Shown: piece after piece, positions 12,732-24,233 of the stretch | How positions within the stretch are numbered: the stretch's first letter is position 1 | Layout: every line of letters begins with the position of its first letter | From: Ulva prolifera | Taxonomy: Eukaryota; Chlorophyta; Ulvophyceae; Ulvales; Ulvaceae | Reading direction: 5' to 3' | DNA: 64,000 nucleotides | Assembly: GCA_023078555.1 (NCBI GenBank) | Contig: CM041204.1 | Coordinates: forward strand, 3,378,430 to 3,442,429 | Translations under genes and position numbers: made by a program | Notes under the pieces: generated by a model | Database searches by the model: none | What the model saw: only the letters and a program-made list of their open reading frames with translations | Told to the model about the DNA's origin: nothing

Positions 12732-13391
12732 ATCGATGTAGGCGTGCACACATCCCACAGCCACCTTGCCACGTCCCATGGATCAAGTTGTTCTCGATTG
12801 ATGTAATGAATCTTAAGCTGGAGAAGTGCTAACTGACTGGCCGCTCACTGCCCCGCGTCGACTGTAGCTGCCAAGTCTTAGCAAGGCCCAGAGGTATCAG
12901 TCGGGACTCGCAGCTGAGGCCGCGCCAAAGCTGTACACGGCACATCAGTTTAAGGCCCCGCTAGATGTGATCATGCATCGAGAAGCGACGCGGACCAGCT
13001 GTGGTTCGTGTAACAGCCGCGGCTGGCTCTGTGTGCTACCATTGGCTTCGACAGATCGTTTCCGGCTGCGAGTCCGGTCGGTTGCGTCCATTCAATTTGG
13101 TAACCGTCCTAAAAGCTATGGGTGTAACAGATGTTTCAGCGCGATTACCGGCGACCTGCGTACATGACCCACTCGCAGCTTGCGATACCTACTAGCACCC
13201 GTGGCGACAGCGCCGATCGGCGCAGGGTCATCGCCATTACGGCGAACTCACTGTGTTCGGGTGCCAGAGTCGTTTGCAATCGGACACCGTGCACTAAATC
13301 ACGTCCGCAAGGCACAGACGTAGTCGATTTCGATCAACACATGGTGAGGTCGCCGCTCATAACTCGCCACGTAAGGTCGCGCTCATGTGTT
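12732..13391. other. Right subterminal region of the insert
   Basis: No gene is recognised. Near the end, at about 13346 and 13374, are GGTCGCCGCTCAT and GGTCGCGCTCAT, both related to the inner half of the terminal repeat (GGTCGCYCAT). They look like subterminal transposase-binding repeats. Confidence 0.4.
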
Positions 13392-13414
13392 ATGGGCGAC
13401 CACCACAGTAGACG
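13392..13414 (-). repeat. Right terminal inverted repeat of the insert
   Basis: Partner of the repeat at 4600-4622, abutting the copia gag sequence. Two further copies of its inner motif, GGTCGC followed within two bases by CTCAT, sit just inside it near 13346 and 13374. Confidence 0.7.
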
Positions 13415-14339
13415 CAGCGACCACAGGGCCGTCACCACGGTGCTGCTTGCGCCAGCCATGGTTTGGTTTGCCCGCGGGCGTACCAGACCTAGCCTGCAGC
13501 GACCGCTGTTGTTTGAGCAAATCAGCATGCTCAGTCAAACGGGCTATTATAACATGAGGGGAGGAGTGTTGAACTTCGCCGCGCACAGCGTTGAACTCCT
13601 CCCCCACCTCTAACAGTTTCAATCGAAGCCATCGCTGGCCCACATCGGCACCTAGTGCCTCCAGTTGAGTGTAAACACTCATCACCTCACCACAATATGT
13701 CGCGACATCTTTATTGTGTTGTGACAAAGAATTAAACCGACTCCACAGTCTGTGGATCTCGGCTTCAGTGCTAGGTCTGTACTTGGCAGTCAAGTAAGAC
13801 CATGCTTCACACAAATGTGACATGCGATAGACAGTCGTCCTATCCGCGTCAGGCAAAGACATTAGGACCCGTGTCCTCGCCCTAGCGTGAACACGCTGTT
13901 CGTCCGCAGACGGTGCGTGCTGCAACAAATGATCTAATTCGAACTGTCCTAACCACAAAAAGACTTTCTGTTCGTACGCAACGAAACTTTCAGTCTTGTA
14001 ATTCCAATCAGGCAGTTTCCCTTTAGTCAAATCAGGTTCGCTACGCCCCCGAGATGCGCGCAGCGCCTCGGTTAACGTCTCGAGTGATATGAGTGACTCA
14101 GTGTGACCAGGATCGTTCACAACATGAGAGGAAAAAGGCACCTGCTGACTGCTCTGCCCATTGTGGGAAGAGGGTCGTGGCCGGACAATTCGGCCGCCCC
14201 GGAGCAACATACCCGCAGGCTGTTCTCCGTCAGGGAGCTGCTGGTCAGCGTCCCTGTCGACGAGAGGCTGCTGGTCAGCATCGTCACGCCTCTCCTCGCG
14301 AGGAGAGTTGGCGTTGGAGTTGGCGTTCGAAAGAGACAT
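13411..14339 (-). CDS. Copia gag (UBN2-type capsid region)
   Basis: The minus-strand frame starts at the ATG at 14339. A low-complexity N-terminus is followed by a helical region with the pattern of copia-type Gag (UBN2/gag-polypeptide families): a W-containing start of the capsid domain, a run of charged helices, and a YR...EAWSYL stretch. It lacks the zinc knuckle, which lies on the far side of the insert at about 4.5 kb, so gag and pol are two parts of one interrupted element. The last residues before the inserted inverted repeat belong to gag; those beyond 13411 derive from the insert. Confidence 0.75.
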
Positions 14340-16880
14340 CCTGCATCAGGACAGATGGTTGTTTGTCGCGCGCAGCAACTAACCAGTGGGATTGCTCGCG
14401 AGCAAACAGGTTGAGAGAACAAGCGAACGCGTTCGCTTTTCTCAGCGCTGATCATTAAAACAAGCTTCTCGAATTGTATCTAACAACAATATGCTACAAG
14501 AGAGCTAAATGATGCCTGCGCTTTTGACCGCAGTCTGAGCGCCGGCAGAACAGTGGAATGCCCGCCGTGTCTGCGCACAGACATTGGCCGACGGCTTCCT
14601 GAACAAGACCATAAACAGACATAACGCTAACATCACCGATACCATGTCAGAAAAGCTATCTTTGTGCAGGGCGGACGCGCAGTCCTCATTCAGGTCAGGT
14701 CAGGACAGCCAACATCTCATACCTGCTGCGCACAGAGGTAGAACCGAGAGATGTTGAAGGGAAGTGCTAGTACCGGGAAACAGTAGAGAGAATGGTTACA
14801 GATCTCAGTGTGCACATGCTTATATGCACACTGAACACTCAACACTCAAGGTTACGGCGGGAAACCCTCGCACGATCTCTCTCACTACATCGAGACGATC
14901 CTAGCTGGCGGCTTACCCCTACACTGGATCCGCGGATCGTTCGTGCATGGGTGCACCTGTCACCACACTGCTGCCCGCAGGCTCATGCATTGTGACAGCC
15001 TTGATGATTATGGGGCTCAGCGCCAACCTGTTCAGCTGTTTACTAGGAGACAGACACCGGTGCAGGCCCACTCTCGCAGTCGCAGCCGTTGATCGCATGC
15101 TGCTGCAGGTCTTTGTAATAAGTATGCCCAGTGGCTTTGGCAGACCGTGCTTGACAGTAATTGTTGCTGGTTGTGTCCTGGAATCGCGGCCAACGGTCTT
15201 TCGAGTATATTATAATATATGAACCACGTGGTACTCGCTGTCTAGTATGCATGCCAGCTGGATTTGATTGTTCTGTATATGGACTCGACCACGCTCTTCA
15301 ACCATGCTGCCACAGTCAGTGCAAAAATTTACAAACATCCGAGACTGGTTCCAAGTAGCACTCAGCTAGCTAAACATCAAAATCAATCAAGCATTCAGCA
15401 AATATAGGACTGCATCCCAGCACTGCACAGCCATTGAATGCGGTATCTGTTTGCATGCGCAGCTAGATGGTGAATGGAAGTATCGTTACACTGTAGGATA
15501 GTGGCCAATAACCACAGTCCTTCACTAGTGCACCTACTGTTGCAAAGCAACATCGAATACATACAAATACACCCATGTCATCAGTGGCACAACAAGGATG
15601 GTCCCTGTCTTGGTGTCTACAGACACGGTGCCTGCAAGTGTGAAGCATTTAAGCATGCCAGGTAATTGACTAACGATAAAGGATCCTTGTATACTCGTCC
15701 AGCTGAGGTCACCGCAGATACTATTGCAGATACCGCAGGGATTATCGCTGTACATACGACAGCTGGTGGTGAAGCAAATACTGCATCCCAGACCGCCGTA
15801 GCTATAGAGACCCCCTCAGCAACAGATACGATCAAGGACCTCGGGCACCGTGCAGCTCGGAACAGGGCACAACAGGTTAGGATACTGTCTCGGAATTCTG
15901 CGCTAATCGTCGTTTGCACTCCGTACGAGGCGGAATACGCACCTGCAGCTGTGTCGACTGCTGCGCGGATTGGGGCCCTGTACCACAGCGGCGCATACAA
16001 AGCTTCTCCTTAAGCTACAGTGCATTTGACATTATCAAAAGGTGGCATTTGCCCGAGAGCCGCGAGAGTATGCCACCTTGAGCCAGCTACGAATGCAACG
16101 ACGGGCGTGGCGCAGGGCACGCTGTAAAGAGGAGATGTGCATCCAGCATGTACACGCCGAAGGAGTGTAGATGCGCGTTCCAGTGGAGCTCGGCTGATAG
16201 TGGCTCTGGCGGCACAATGCGCACGACGAGCGCACTCAGCCCAGCAAAAAATATGCTGTTCAAAGGAGCGTGAAAGCGCGTTCGCGGCATGTGCATTTCG
16301 CTCCATGAGGTGCGCTGCAGGTGCGCACCACCACAACACTCCGCTAACACATCTCACCTACATTTTTGGGACGCACTTCACGCAGATACGGAATGTGTCT
16401 GAAGAGTGCGTGAACAGTGCGCGAATGTGCCAGCGAGCAAAACATGTGTCGCGAGTGTACACGCCGACCTGCCTACCGTCCTTGTAGTGTGTGCTGTGCA
16501 CATGCAAAACGAATGTGTCCACACAGGAGAACGAACAAATCGCGACCAGCTGCTGCACTGTGTGTCAGATAATGTGTGCGTCATAGGTACGTTCAGGCAG
16601 TACTGTGTGTGTACGGTGGTCCCCGGCGATTCGAACACTAACCCTGTGGCTAAGGGGCAGTCGCCCTGTTCCGAAAAGTTATCCGAAGGGCAACCATCGA
16701 CATGTTGCGACGCTCACGCCGTTACTACACCCATGAACACTCACCATCAGATTTCGTGTGATGTATTCGCTGTTTCCGTTGGTGATAAGCACACGTGTGT
16801 TTGTTTCGAATCTTTGCATCGCTGATCTTTGAACAGTCCGGAATAGCTACAGTGCGCCTGCACGTTTCGAATTTGAGAGC
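14340..16880. other. No confident gene; should include the copia 5' LTR
   Basis: Directly upstream of copia gag this must contain the element's leader and 5' LTR, but with the 3' LTR outside the window I cannot define its ends. From about 15 to 16.8 kb there are overlapping open frames on both strands (for example 15666-16013 plus and 15617-16000 minus). None has a recognisable domain. Confidence 0.4.
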
Positions 16881-19800
16881 ATGGGCACGATAGATGCTGT
16901 CACGTCTCGTGCATCGATCCAGCTGGCTGCCGGTGCGCCGTTGTCCGTGTGCGCGACAGAGGCTGTGGACATTCCGACACGATGTGCCGAACGATGTGAT
17001 CTGCTTCTTGAGCTGCGCGAACAAGCAGACGGTTCATACATGGACCTTTCATTGCCACTGTCAGTCGCGGAAGTAAAGGCCTGGATAGAGTGCGCGCTGC
17101 ACAGTGAGTCTGGAGAAGGTGCCGAATTCGCCTTCGAAGGCGATCAGCAGCGCCGGGCGCATGAAGACACACTGCTGCTGGCACTGAAAGTACGATCACA
17201 ATTCTCAGGACGTTTCTATGTGAGGTAGATGCGGTCTACAGCTACCCTGCTTGTGTTTCAAATTCAGCGTGCCATTGGTTCGGCTCATTCGGAGATGTTG
17301 GCACTAGCGAGCGTCAGGTCCACCTATGCATGCATGAGATGGGGGGGGGGGGTTGACGTGCTGGTGCGTCCGTCATGTGTAGCACTCGAGAACTTGTGAC
17401 GTGTTCCGGCCGTGTGCCAGTCCTGTCCATGTTATCTGAGTTGAAACCTGTCGCATCGGGGAGCAGCGTCAGAGGTCGGACGAGCATGCATTCACAGCGT
17501 GATAGGCAGCCAGCTGATCCTTCGGCATGCAGGCTGCGGACTTCTTGCGTGACTCCAAGACAGTCGCAGCCGTAGAGAGCCAACTGCTGGTCGCAATCGT
17601 GGGTGACTATGCGGACGGAGAGTGCAACATGAAGCCACCGCCTTCAGACGCCGAGATTGCCAGGGCGTACCAGGTGCGGCTGCCTGTGCTTGCGCTGCCT
17701 GCATGCCTGGCTAGGCTGCAATGTGACTGTGCAAGTGTGTGCCCTCCACATGTACCGCTTGTGCATGGAACGGAGCACTGTACAGTGCCACAACTTTGCG
17801 CGTATGCCTTCAACCGTGACCTTGCTCAATTGAGCCAGCCTGACTGCGAGCACCCAGCCCCGTTTGGCATCCTGTCTGCTATGCGACTCCAGATCTGCTC
17901 CAAATCTTGAGATCGACCTCGACGGTCTGCCGGCACGCACTGTCGCAAAACACCCCCATACACAGCAGTGACACTGTGGCGGTGTGTAGATCGTCCAGGC
18001 CATGCCCCCTCACTGCCTGCCGGGCGTCCTGGCAAAGGCGACGCGATCTGCGGCCGCCACAGACAAGCTGGACGACGGCAGCTGGGCCGCAGCGACGCCA
18101 TGCTCAAACATCCCAGATGGACGACAGATTGCGCGGCTTCTGCAGCTGCTGCCCCAGAACCTTCACCCCACCATCCTACGCGAGTGCTGCCAATGCCCTT
18201 CTGGCGCAGGCGCTTTCCGCATCCCGCCGATGCCCTCCTGCCGTGCGACGTGCCCGCAGCACGGCGCGCTGCGCGATTCTGACGAGGAGTATGATGATGA
18301 GTACTATGACGACCCTTCAGACGAGGAGGGGCGGCGGTGTACCAAAAGCTGTGCCTCGACGGTGTTTCAGCTGCTTGCGGCGGCGGCGCCGCTCGCCGGG
18401 GGGGACATTGACCAAGCATGGGACAGTGGGTCACTGGACCTTCTGCTGTCAGGTGCCGCGACGGCTGACGCTTTGTCCGCAGGAGACTCTGACATCGTTG
18501 AGGGGGCGACAGGCGATGGCAGTGCTCATGCAGCTGCAGAGCGTAAACAAGACTATGACGAAGAGCCGGCGGAGAAGCGACAGCGCCTGCATCAACAAGA
18601 AAGGGGCGGGTCTACTTCTGCGGGTGATGCCAGGCCAATGGGGGGGCTGCGGGCCAACACGGCCATGATTACGCAGCTAGCGTTGACAGTCTCGCACTAC
18701 CCAGGCAGCTGGTACCCCCTGTTTGTTCCTTGCGACAGCCTCGGTCCGGAGCCAGCCCGCTGGTGTACGGCACTGGCGCAGCTGCGCACGCTGCGCCACC
18801 TCAGCATCAACGCGCTTGACGCCTCACACTTGAGCCCTACGTCGCTCAGGCCCGCGCTGCTGGCCCTGCCCGCCCTCGATTCGCTGCACATCAACTGCGA
18901 GGAGTGCTACTCGTACAAGCACTTGATCGCGCCGTACGCGGCACAGGCGCTGCTGCTGGACGCCGTCGGGAAGATGACGCAGCTTTCGGCACTGGCGCTG
19001 ATCAACTGCTTCTACCTGGGCGCCATGGAAGCCTTGCGCTTCGACGACTTCCAGCCGCTGACGGAGGTAGCGCAGCTGTCGAGGCTCACGCGGCTGACGT
19101 CCCTGGCAGCCCGCTGGGGCGCTGCGGGCGGCGAAGGCAGTGTCGAGTTTATGCATGCTGTTGAGCAGATGGCCGCGCTGCACACTCTGGATATCGGGAT
19201 CAGCAACTGGATGCGCATCGACGATGGCTCGCCAGTGTTGCTGGAGCTGGTCGCAGCAACCAAGCTGACAGCGCTGCGGAGCCTTGCCATTTCATCTGGC
19301 GTGGGAGCCGGGCGCCTTCACACGGCTCTGAGCTTGGGCAACCCCGCTCTGCTGTCCCGCCTGACCTCCCTGCAGTTCCCTGTGCGAGACGAGAATCCTG
19401 AGTCGTGGCGGGCTCCTGATGCTGGAGCTGCACACATGAAGTCTGTCATGGCTCTGTTGGCAGACATGCCAGCGCTGCAGTCGCTGAGTCTGGGATGCGT
19501 CGTGCTCGGCGACACCGGGCTGGAGCGCCTCGCGGCGCTGTTGCCGCGCATGCCGGACCTAACTCACCTATCAATTCAACGGAACGATGCTTCGCACATC
19601 GGCGTGTCTGCCATCCTAAAGGCTGTGGCGCGCACATCCGCCCAGGGGTTGCGGGAGCTCGACATCAGCAGCAGCGACCTCCGGTTTGCGGACGCGGCAG
19701 AGCTCGCGCGCCTGATTCCGCAACTGCACCGCCTCGAGGCGCTCAACCTCGAAGACACGCAGCTCACAGAGAGTGCCTGGCGCGGCGTCGTGGAAGCGCT

Positions 19801-19912
19801 GCAGGCTCTGCCGCACCTGCGCCGCCTGCGCGTCGACTCAGACCTTCTTGTGCCACGCGAGCGTCCGGCAGCAGGCCTGTTTGCCGGACTCGGGCACGTG
19901 TGCATCGACTGA
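16881..19912 (+). CDS. BTB/Skp1-like plus leucine-rich-repeat protein, gene A
   Basis: Three exons with phase-0 junctions: 16881-17189, 17533-17673 and 17990-19912, giving 790 residues. Exon 1 (103 residues) ends in a BTB/Skp1-like stretch (LPLSVAEVKAWIECA, then LLLALK). Exon 2 (47 residues) matches the short BACK-like segment of its paralogues (ADFLRDSKTV). Exon 3 begins I-V-Q, has a 'LLPQNLHPTIL' block, a very acidic run (DSDEEYDDEYYDD, near residue 190), then RI-type leucine-rich repeats from about residue 320 to the end (e.g. LTHLSIQRND, LRELDISSSD, LEALNLEDTQL). Acceptors TGCAG before exon 2 and AG|ATC before exon 3 match gene B. BTB plus LRR suggests a ubiquitin-ligase adaptor, but no Cul3-binding residue can be assigned; function is inferred. 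Confidence 0.75.
17341..17353. repeat. Poly-G tract in intron 1 of gene A
   Basis: A run of about 13 G residues lies in the first intron. It is a simple mononucleotide repeat and a likely sequencing or length-polymorphism site. Confidence 0.8.
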
Positions 19913-22900
19913 GCCTGAGGTGCGTGCTGTGTGCTACATGTGCCACGTACACTGCTCGGGTCTTGCGGGGCAGCATCGCTTCATGCGTGTTGTGTTGTAT
20001 ATTCGAAGTACAGCGTCTGCACGTTCTGGGTACACGTACAGCAATGCTGCCTCCTGTTGTATCTGCCGCACCTGCGCATCATGTGTATATCACTGTGTCA
20101 GCACGTGCTGGGAGGTCTGGGCACAGCGTGCTGGGCAGGGCTGGCATGGCTGTGCTGGCCATGCTGCGGTCATCGACCGCCACCCCCACGTGTGCGCGCT
20201 GCTTGAATTGTTATGTCTGTTGTGCTGCGGACCCACTGCACTCAGGATGCTGTGGCATGTGCCAGTGGGAGCTGCTGCGCTGTGTAAAGCCCCTGCACTG
20301 GGGCTACGTAACCATCTGCATCTGACCCTGAGTATTGTGCCACTTAAGTGCACTGTGCGGGGTGTGTCGTGCCGAGCGTGCTGTGACAGCGCTGCTGCAG
20401 TGCAGGGGGAGGTGCCTGCCCGGACCGCTGCTCCAATGCTTGCCGGAGCCTCTGAGTGGAAGAGCCGTGGTGCCGCGCCGGCGCGCATGCGGCCGGCGAA
20501 GCAGATGCACCCGGATCCAAACGCCTGCAACAGGCGGGAGGGTGTGGATGCGTTGGCCAGACCGCCGCTCAGGCCGGGGGGCCAGTGATCGGCAAGAGGT
20601 CATCGAACCGTCAGTCTCGTCATAACACGTGTACATGTGACATGTCAGCAATGCTGACTCGGCATCCACTGACTGTGGTGGCGTTGGTGTCCTTGGACAA
20701 TGACCTGGCGACTCACCGCCGTTGTCGTACTTATGATTGTATGGGGGGTCATGCATGACCCCTGCTACGAAGTGGTCCCAGTGTGGGCGCGCATCAAAAC
20801 GGTCGAGTCTGATTGTGTACAATGCATACTATTATAACGCATACACGATGATACCGCATAACCATAACGCACCTCGGCTGCGATGTCGATGCCTGCCAAC
20901 ATCATCTGAGGCGAGGGTATCGTCAGGATACTGCTGCTCGTGCCCCTGCAATTGTGGGTTGGATGACGTCAACGTTAGACGCTATAGCGAGGGTGGCGAG
21001 GTGGCCAGCGCAGCACACAACCATGCGTCTCGAGCCACATGCTTTGATGCTGTCGATCCCAGCACAAACACAGTCGGCGCGCATGTGCACATTCGTTGCA
21101 TTGTGACAAGTTGTGTGCCCGAGTGAGTGTGTGGTGCCAGCTCGCGGTTGCACTGCCAGCGTTTGTCAATATTATTCGGAAAAGTAGCTATGGTCTGTAT
21201 CGGCGGCATGAGGTCTGTTGGCAGCATGTTGCAAGCGTGTTGTGCGTTCCCGCGGGCATATGTACAGAGTGTCGAATAGCTAAGGAGCGTCGTCACCAGA
21301 GACGCGCAGCTGCGCATGCAGCCCGCAGCAGCGCAGCGGTCGCGAGCAGTCAGGCGACCTTAAAGCGCAAGCAGGCCGTCGCTGACCTCCTTGATTGAGC
21401 AGGTCATGAGCGCTATCGAGACTTTCTGGCTTGCGCCAGTGTTCAGGTGTTTCTCTCGACCCCGCTGGCAACGGGCATGCAGCCATGCCCGTCCTTCTCA
21501 CGTCCTCAGTTCGCAGATATCAGCAACGCATATCGTATTAATTTGAGTACATTTGTGGCACTGGTGCCCGTTTAGCTTGCTGTCGCCCGTGTCACTGCAC
21601 GCCGGCCAGCGGCCTCGTAGCAGCGGCGCTCCAGCGCATCGTAATCTGGACTCGACTAGCGGCATACCAATGAATTCCAGGTTCTCTGTTCTTCTTGTGC
21701 TGGTGACCGCGGCTTGCCTCACCGTGCTCGCGTACCTGGAACACGCTAGCAGTGATGGCAACATGGTGGGGACCAAAAAAGGTGGGCACCCAAGGAGCCT
21801 GCCAGTGTCGATCTCTTAACTTTGTTCGCCGCGTACGGTTGTACGTCCCGCGGCGCCAATCCACTGGGAGGACTCGTTGTGCCTGACTGTATTGCGACCT
21901 TCGCAACATAAATACTTTACGACTGCAGACAATCAGCCAATCAGAGCCTATACGCCACAGCTGCTTCCATCTGAATAACTCATGCAGAGCGCTGACGCGC
22001 GATGCGAAGGGCGTTCATACATAGCTTCTGATCCTTGCCGGACACGCAGCACTTGGTTGATGCGTCAAGCGAAGCTTTCCAGATGCTGTCCTCTACCGAA
22101 GGCTTTGGAGTGTTTCACGGGGCAGGCCAGTATCGTTGGAGATGAGGTTGTGTTCCGTCGCGACAGTTCTGAGCATACTGTGCCAGGAGCTACGTAGCCC
22201 CGGTCACTGTTGTTCAGCCGGAGCAGCAGCTGCGCAAGGTGTGCTCGGCTTGATGTGCATCATGGCTTTGGCTCACTCACACCGTTGCAAGCAGTGCTTG
22301 CATATGTGCCTGCGCTCCTGCGTTGCGTTGAGGTCCCTTCTCGGTCACACTACCCACAAGCACAATCCGCTGCAACCCGAGCTGATTAGCTCCGACGTCA
22401 CCATGCAAGGACTGCCAATCGCTAGACGCTCTCATACTGACGAACTGGTGTTGGGCGTGGGCTGCACCTGTTGGGGCTGGTTGGCCCACTGCCTGCCTAA
22501 AACGTTCATGCTGGCTCTAGTGTATCTGGCGTGTGGCAAATGTGGGTCGATCTGGAGCACACAACGTGGAGCCTGATTATGTGAGTAGCACGGACCAGGG
22601 CTGCATCTGGTCGAGACACCCTCGTCGAACTTGCTGAAGGACGTGGGCATGACATCAGGGCAGGTCAAGCATGAACAACACTGGACCACTGAAGCAGGCG
22701 CACATGTCTCCACCATGCGACGTACAGGGGGGCCAGAGAATCCGGCTGCGTTCAGAACTTCAGAGTGCGTCTTTTCTGAGAGGGCTGCGGTGGGTGGGCC
22801 GGAGTATCGCGCCGTGCTGCGGCGGCTGCGTCCATGGCATGGCGTTCATCATCAATGATTCATCATGGGTCGCCGTGCTGGGCAGGCCACGGCGGGTTTG

Positions 22901-24233
22901 CCATCATCCTCGCCGATGCTGCCTATACGCACGCCTACTCAGCTGAGTAGTTTGTGTCGACTGTTGACCTGCGCATGCACTGCACCAGGGATGATTCGGC
23001 ACTGCAGAGCCCGCACACACGGGCTGCTCCGGACGCGGTGTACTGTGCCAGGTGTACTTTGCTGGGCGCACCGTGCTGGGCATGCTGTGCCAGGCGTGTT
23101 TTGCCGGGAGGGGAGGAGCCCGTCTGGGCCGCTGCCGTCGTGCCTGCCTCCACCATGCATGGCATGAGGGGGGTCCTGTGCACAGGAGTGCTGCTGACAG
23201 GAGGAGTGAGCGCTGGCGGTGGTGGTGGGGGTGCGACGCAGTCCGCCTTCACAGTGGTTGAACATGCTCTGAAAACCCACAGCGTGATGCAAGCTGCGGA
23301 GCTTCTCATCGCCGCTCTGCTGTCCAGCACGGAGATCATCAGCGCACGGAGCGCTTGGAGACGTGTCGTACGGCACACCCCTGCAGCCATCAGCGCAAGG
23401 TCTGGGCTGTGATAGTCATCACCGGTGTTATATAGAATTTGCCCTTGCGAAGGGTGAGCCTCCTCCAAAAGCGCTGGCGTACAACTCAGCCGGCACCTCC
23501 AGAAGCTGCTTCAGCAGCTGTGTCATGGGGAGCCGGGCTGCTGGACATGTTACGGTGCCATGTGTGTGCAAACGGTGTGTCGGCAGGCCCCCCAGCAGTT
23601 CATGCATGTCGGCAAGCCCCCCGGCAGTTCTTGCGGCCGGCGCCAGGTGGGCATTCGCCTGGAGCCACCTGGGCGTGCTGAAGGCGGCGGGGCCTTGCTG
23701 TGCGGGTGCGGCTACAGGTGAGCATGGTGTGCGGCCGGGGACGAGTTTGTGTATGTGGGTGTGTGCGTTTGCATGTGGGGGCGGGCGTGAAGTGTACAAA
23801 GACACAGTAGGAGTGGCGGATAGCACCGCCAAGGCAACGCACAAGCACACGGACGACCCAGCGTATGCACGTCAGGATATCCCCACCCACGTCAAAGCTG
23901 CCGAGCACATCGCCCAATCACCGCACGGAGGCGAACACAGCGCTCAACCACAGCATGACAGAAACCCACGTAACACGCACCCACATACCCACACACCACG
24001 CCAAACCATCTGCCCCCGCTCCAGCCCTAAACACACGCAGCCGCGCGCCCGCGTGGCCGGGGCGGCCCAGGCTGGCAGCCCGGCCATCGTCGGCCCGACA
24101 CGCGAGTCGCTGACCCCCCCTCCCCCCCCAGCCCAACGCCATCAAGTTGACAGCATATCCAGGTCGGTCGAGTCCGGCTCGGCTCATACTACCAGTCTGC
24201 CCAAAGAGATTCATGTCCGGCGCTTCAAGCTAC
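19913..24233. other. Long stretch with no confident gene
   Basis: Many short open frames on both strands are rich in Cys, Arg and Ala with no recognisable domain. The only one with a clear character is at 21670-21819 (separate entry). A plus-strand frame at 23363-24334 is long but has a low-complexity, proline/histidine-rich composition, and its last 100 bases run antisense into the beta-helix gene; I do not support it. TGCATG-type words are common here and throughout the host sequence. Confidence 0.4.
21670..21819 (+). CDS. Short frame with a signal-peptide or membrane-anchor-like start
   Basis: From the ATG at 21670 the frame reads MNSRFSVLLVLVTAACLTVL, a basic start followed by a hydrophobic core typical of a signal peptide or type II membrane anchor, then a polar stretch to a stop at 21819. 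A GTGGGG donor-like site follows the ATG at about 21763, so it may be the first exon of a larger secreted or Golgi protein whose other exons I do not recognise. It could also be a chance frame. Confidence 0.3.
   Translation: MNSRFSVLLVLVTAACLTVLAYLEHASSDGNMVGTKKGGHPRSLPVSIS

Larger units (their letters stand above)
4600..13414. mobile_element. DNA transposon (Plavaka/CACTA-like) inserted in the Copia element
   Basis: An 8.8-kb block separates copia gag from pol. Its ends are imperfect inverted repeats, 21 of 23 bases matching: 4600-4622 and the complement of 13392-13414, core GTCTACTGTRGTGGTCGC. Just inside, the flanking dinucleotide is TA on both sides; just outside, CA on both sides. Either could be a 2-bp target duplication, so the exact ends are not settled. 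Inside are subterminal motifs, two satellite arrays and, at about 9.7-11.3 kb, exons resembling a Plavaka/Tnp2-type transposase. The superfamily call rests on those exons, not on the termini. Confidence 0.7.
1..14339 (-). mobile_element. Ty1/copia LTR retrotransposon, split by a DNA-transposon insert
   Basis: A copia-type element lies on the minus strand, with pol running off the left edge and gag at 13411-14339. Pol order (zinc knuckle, protease, integrase, reverse transcriptase, RNase H) is that of the Copia superfamily. The 3' LTR lies outside the window. The 5' LTR should lie to the right of 14.4 kb, but with no second copy to compare I cannot place it. One large insert (about 4600-13414) separates gag from pol. 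Apart from that the coding parts look whole as far as the window shows, which suggests a fairly young copy; age cannot be measured without both LTRs. Confidence 0.88.

Noticed and set aside
15617-16013. Facing frames of 127 and 115 codons on opposite strands
   Set aside because: They overlap almost completely and neither has a recognised domain; at most one can be real and there is no way to choose.
17826-18434. A 202-codon minus-strand frame
   Set aside because: Antisense shadow of exon 3 of gene A, produced by GC-rich codons.
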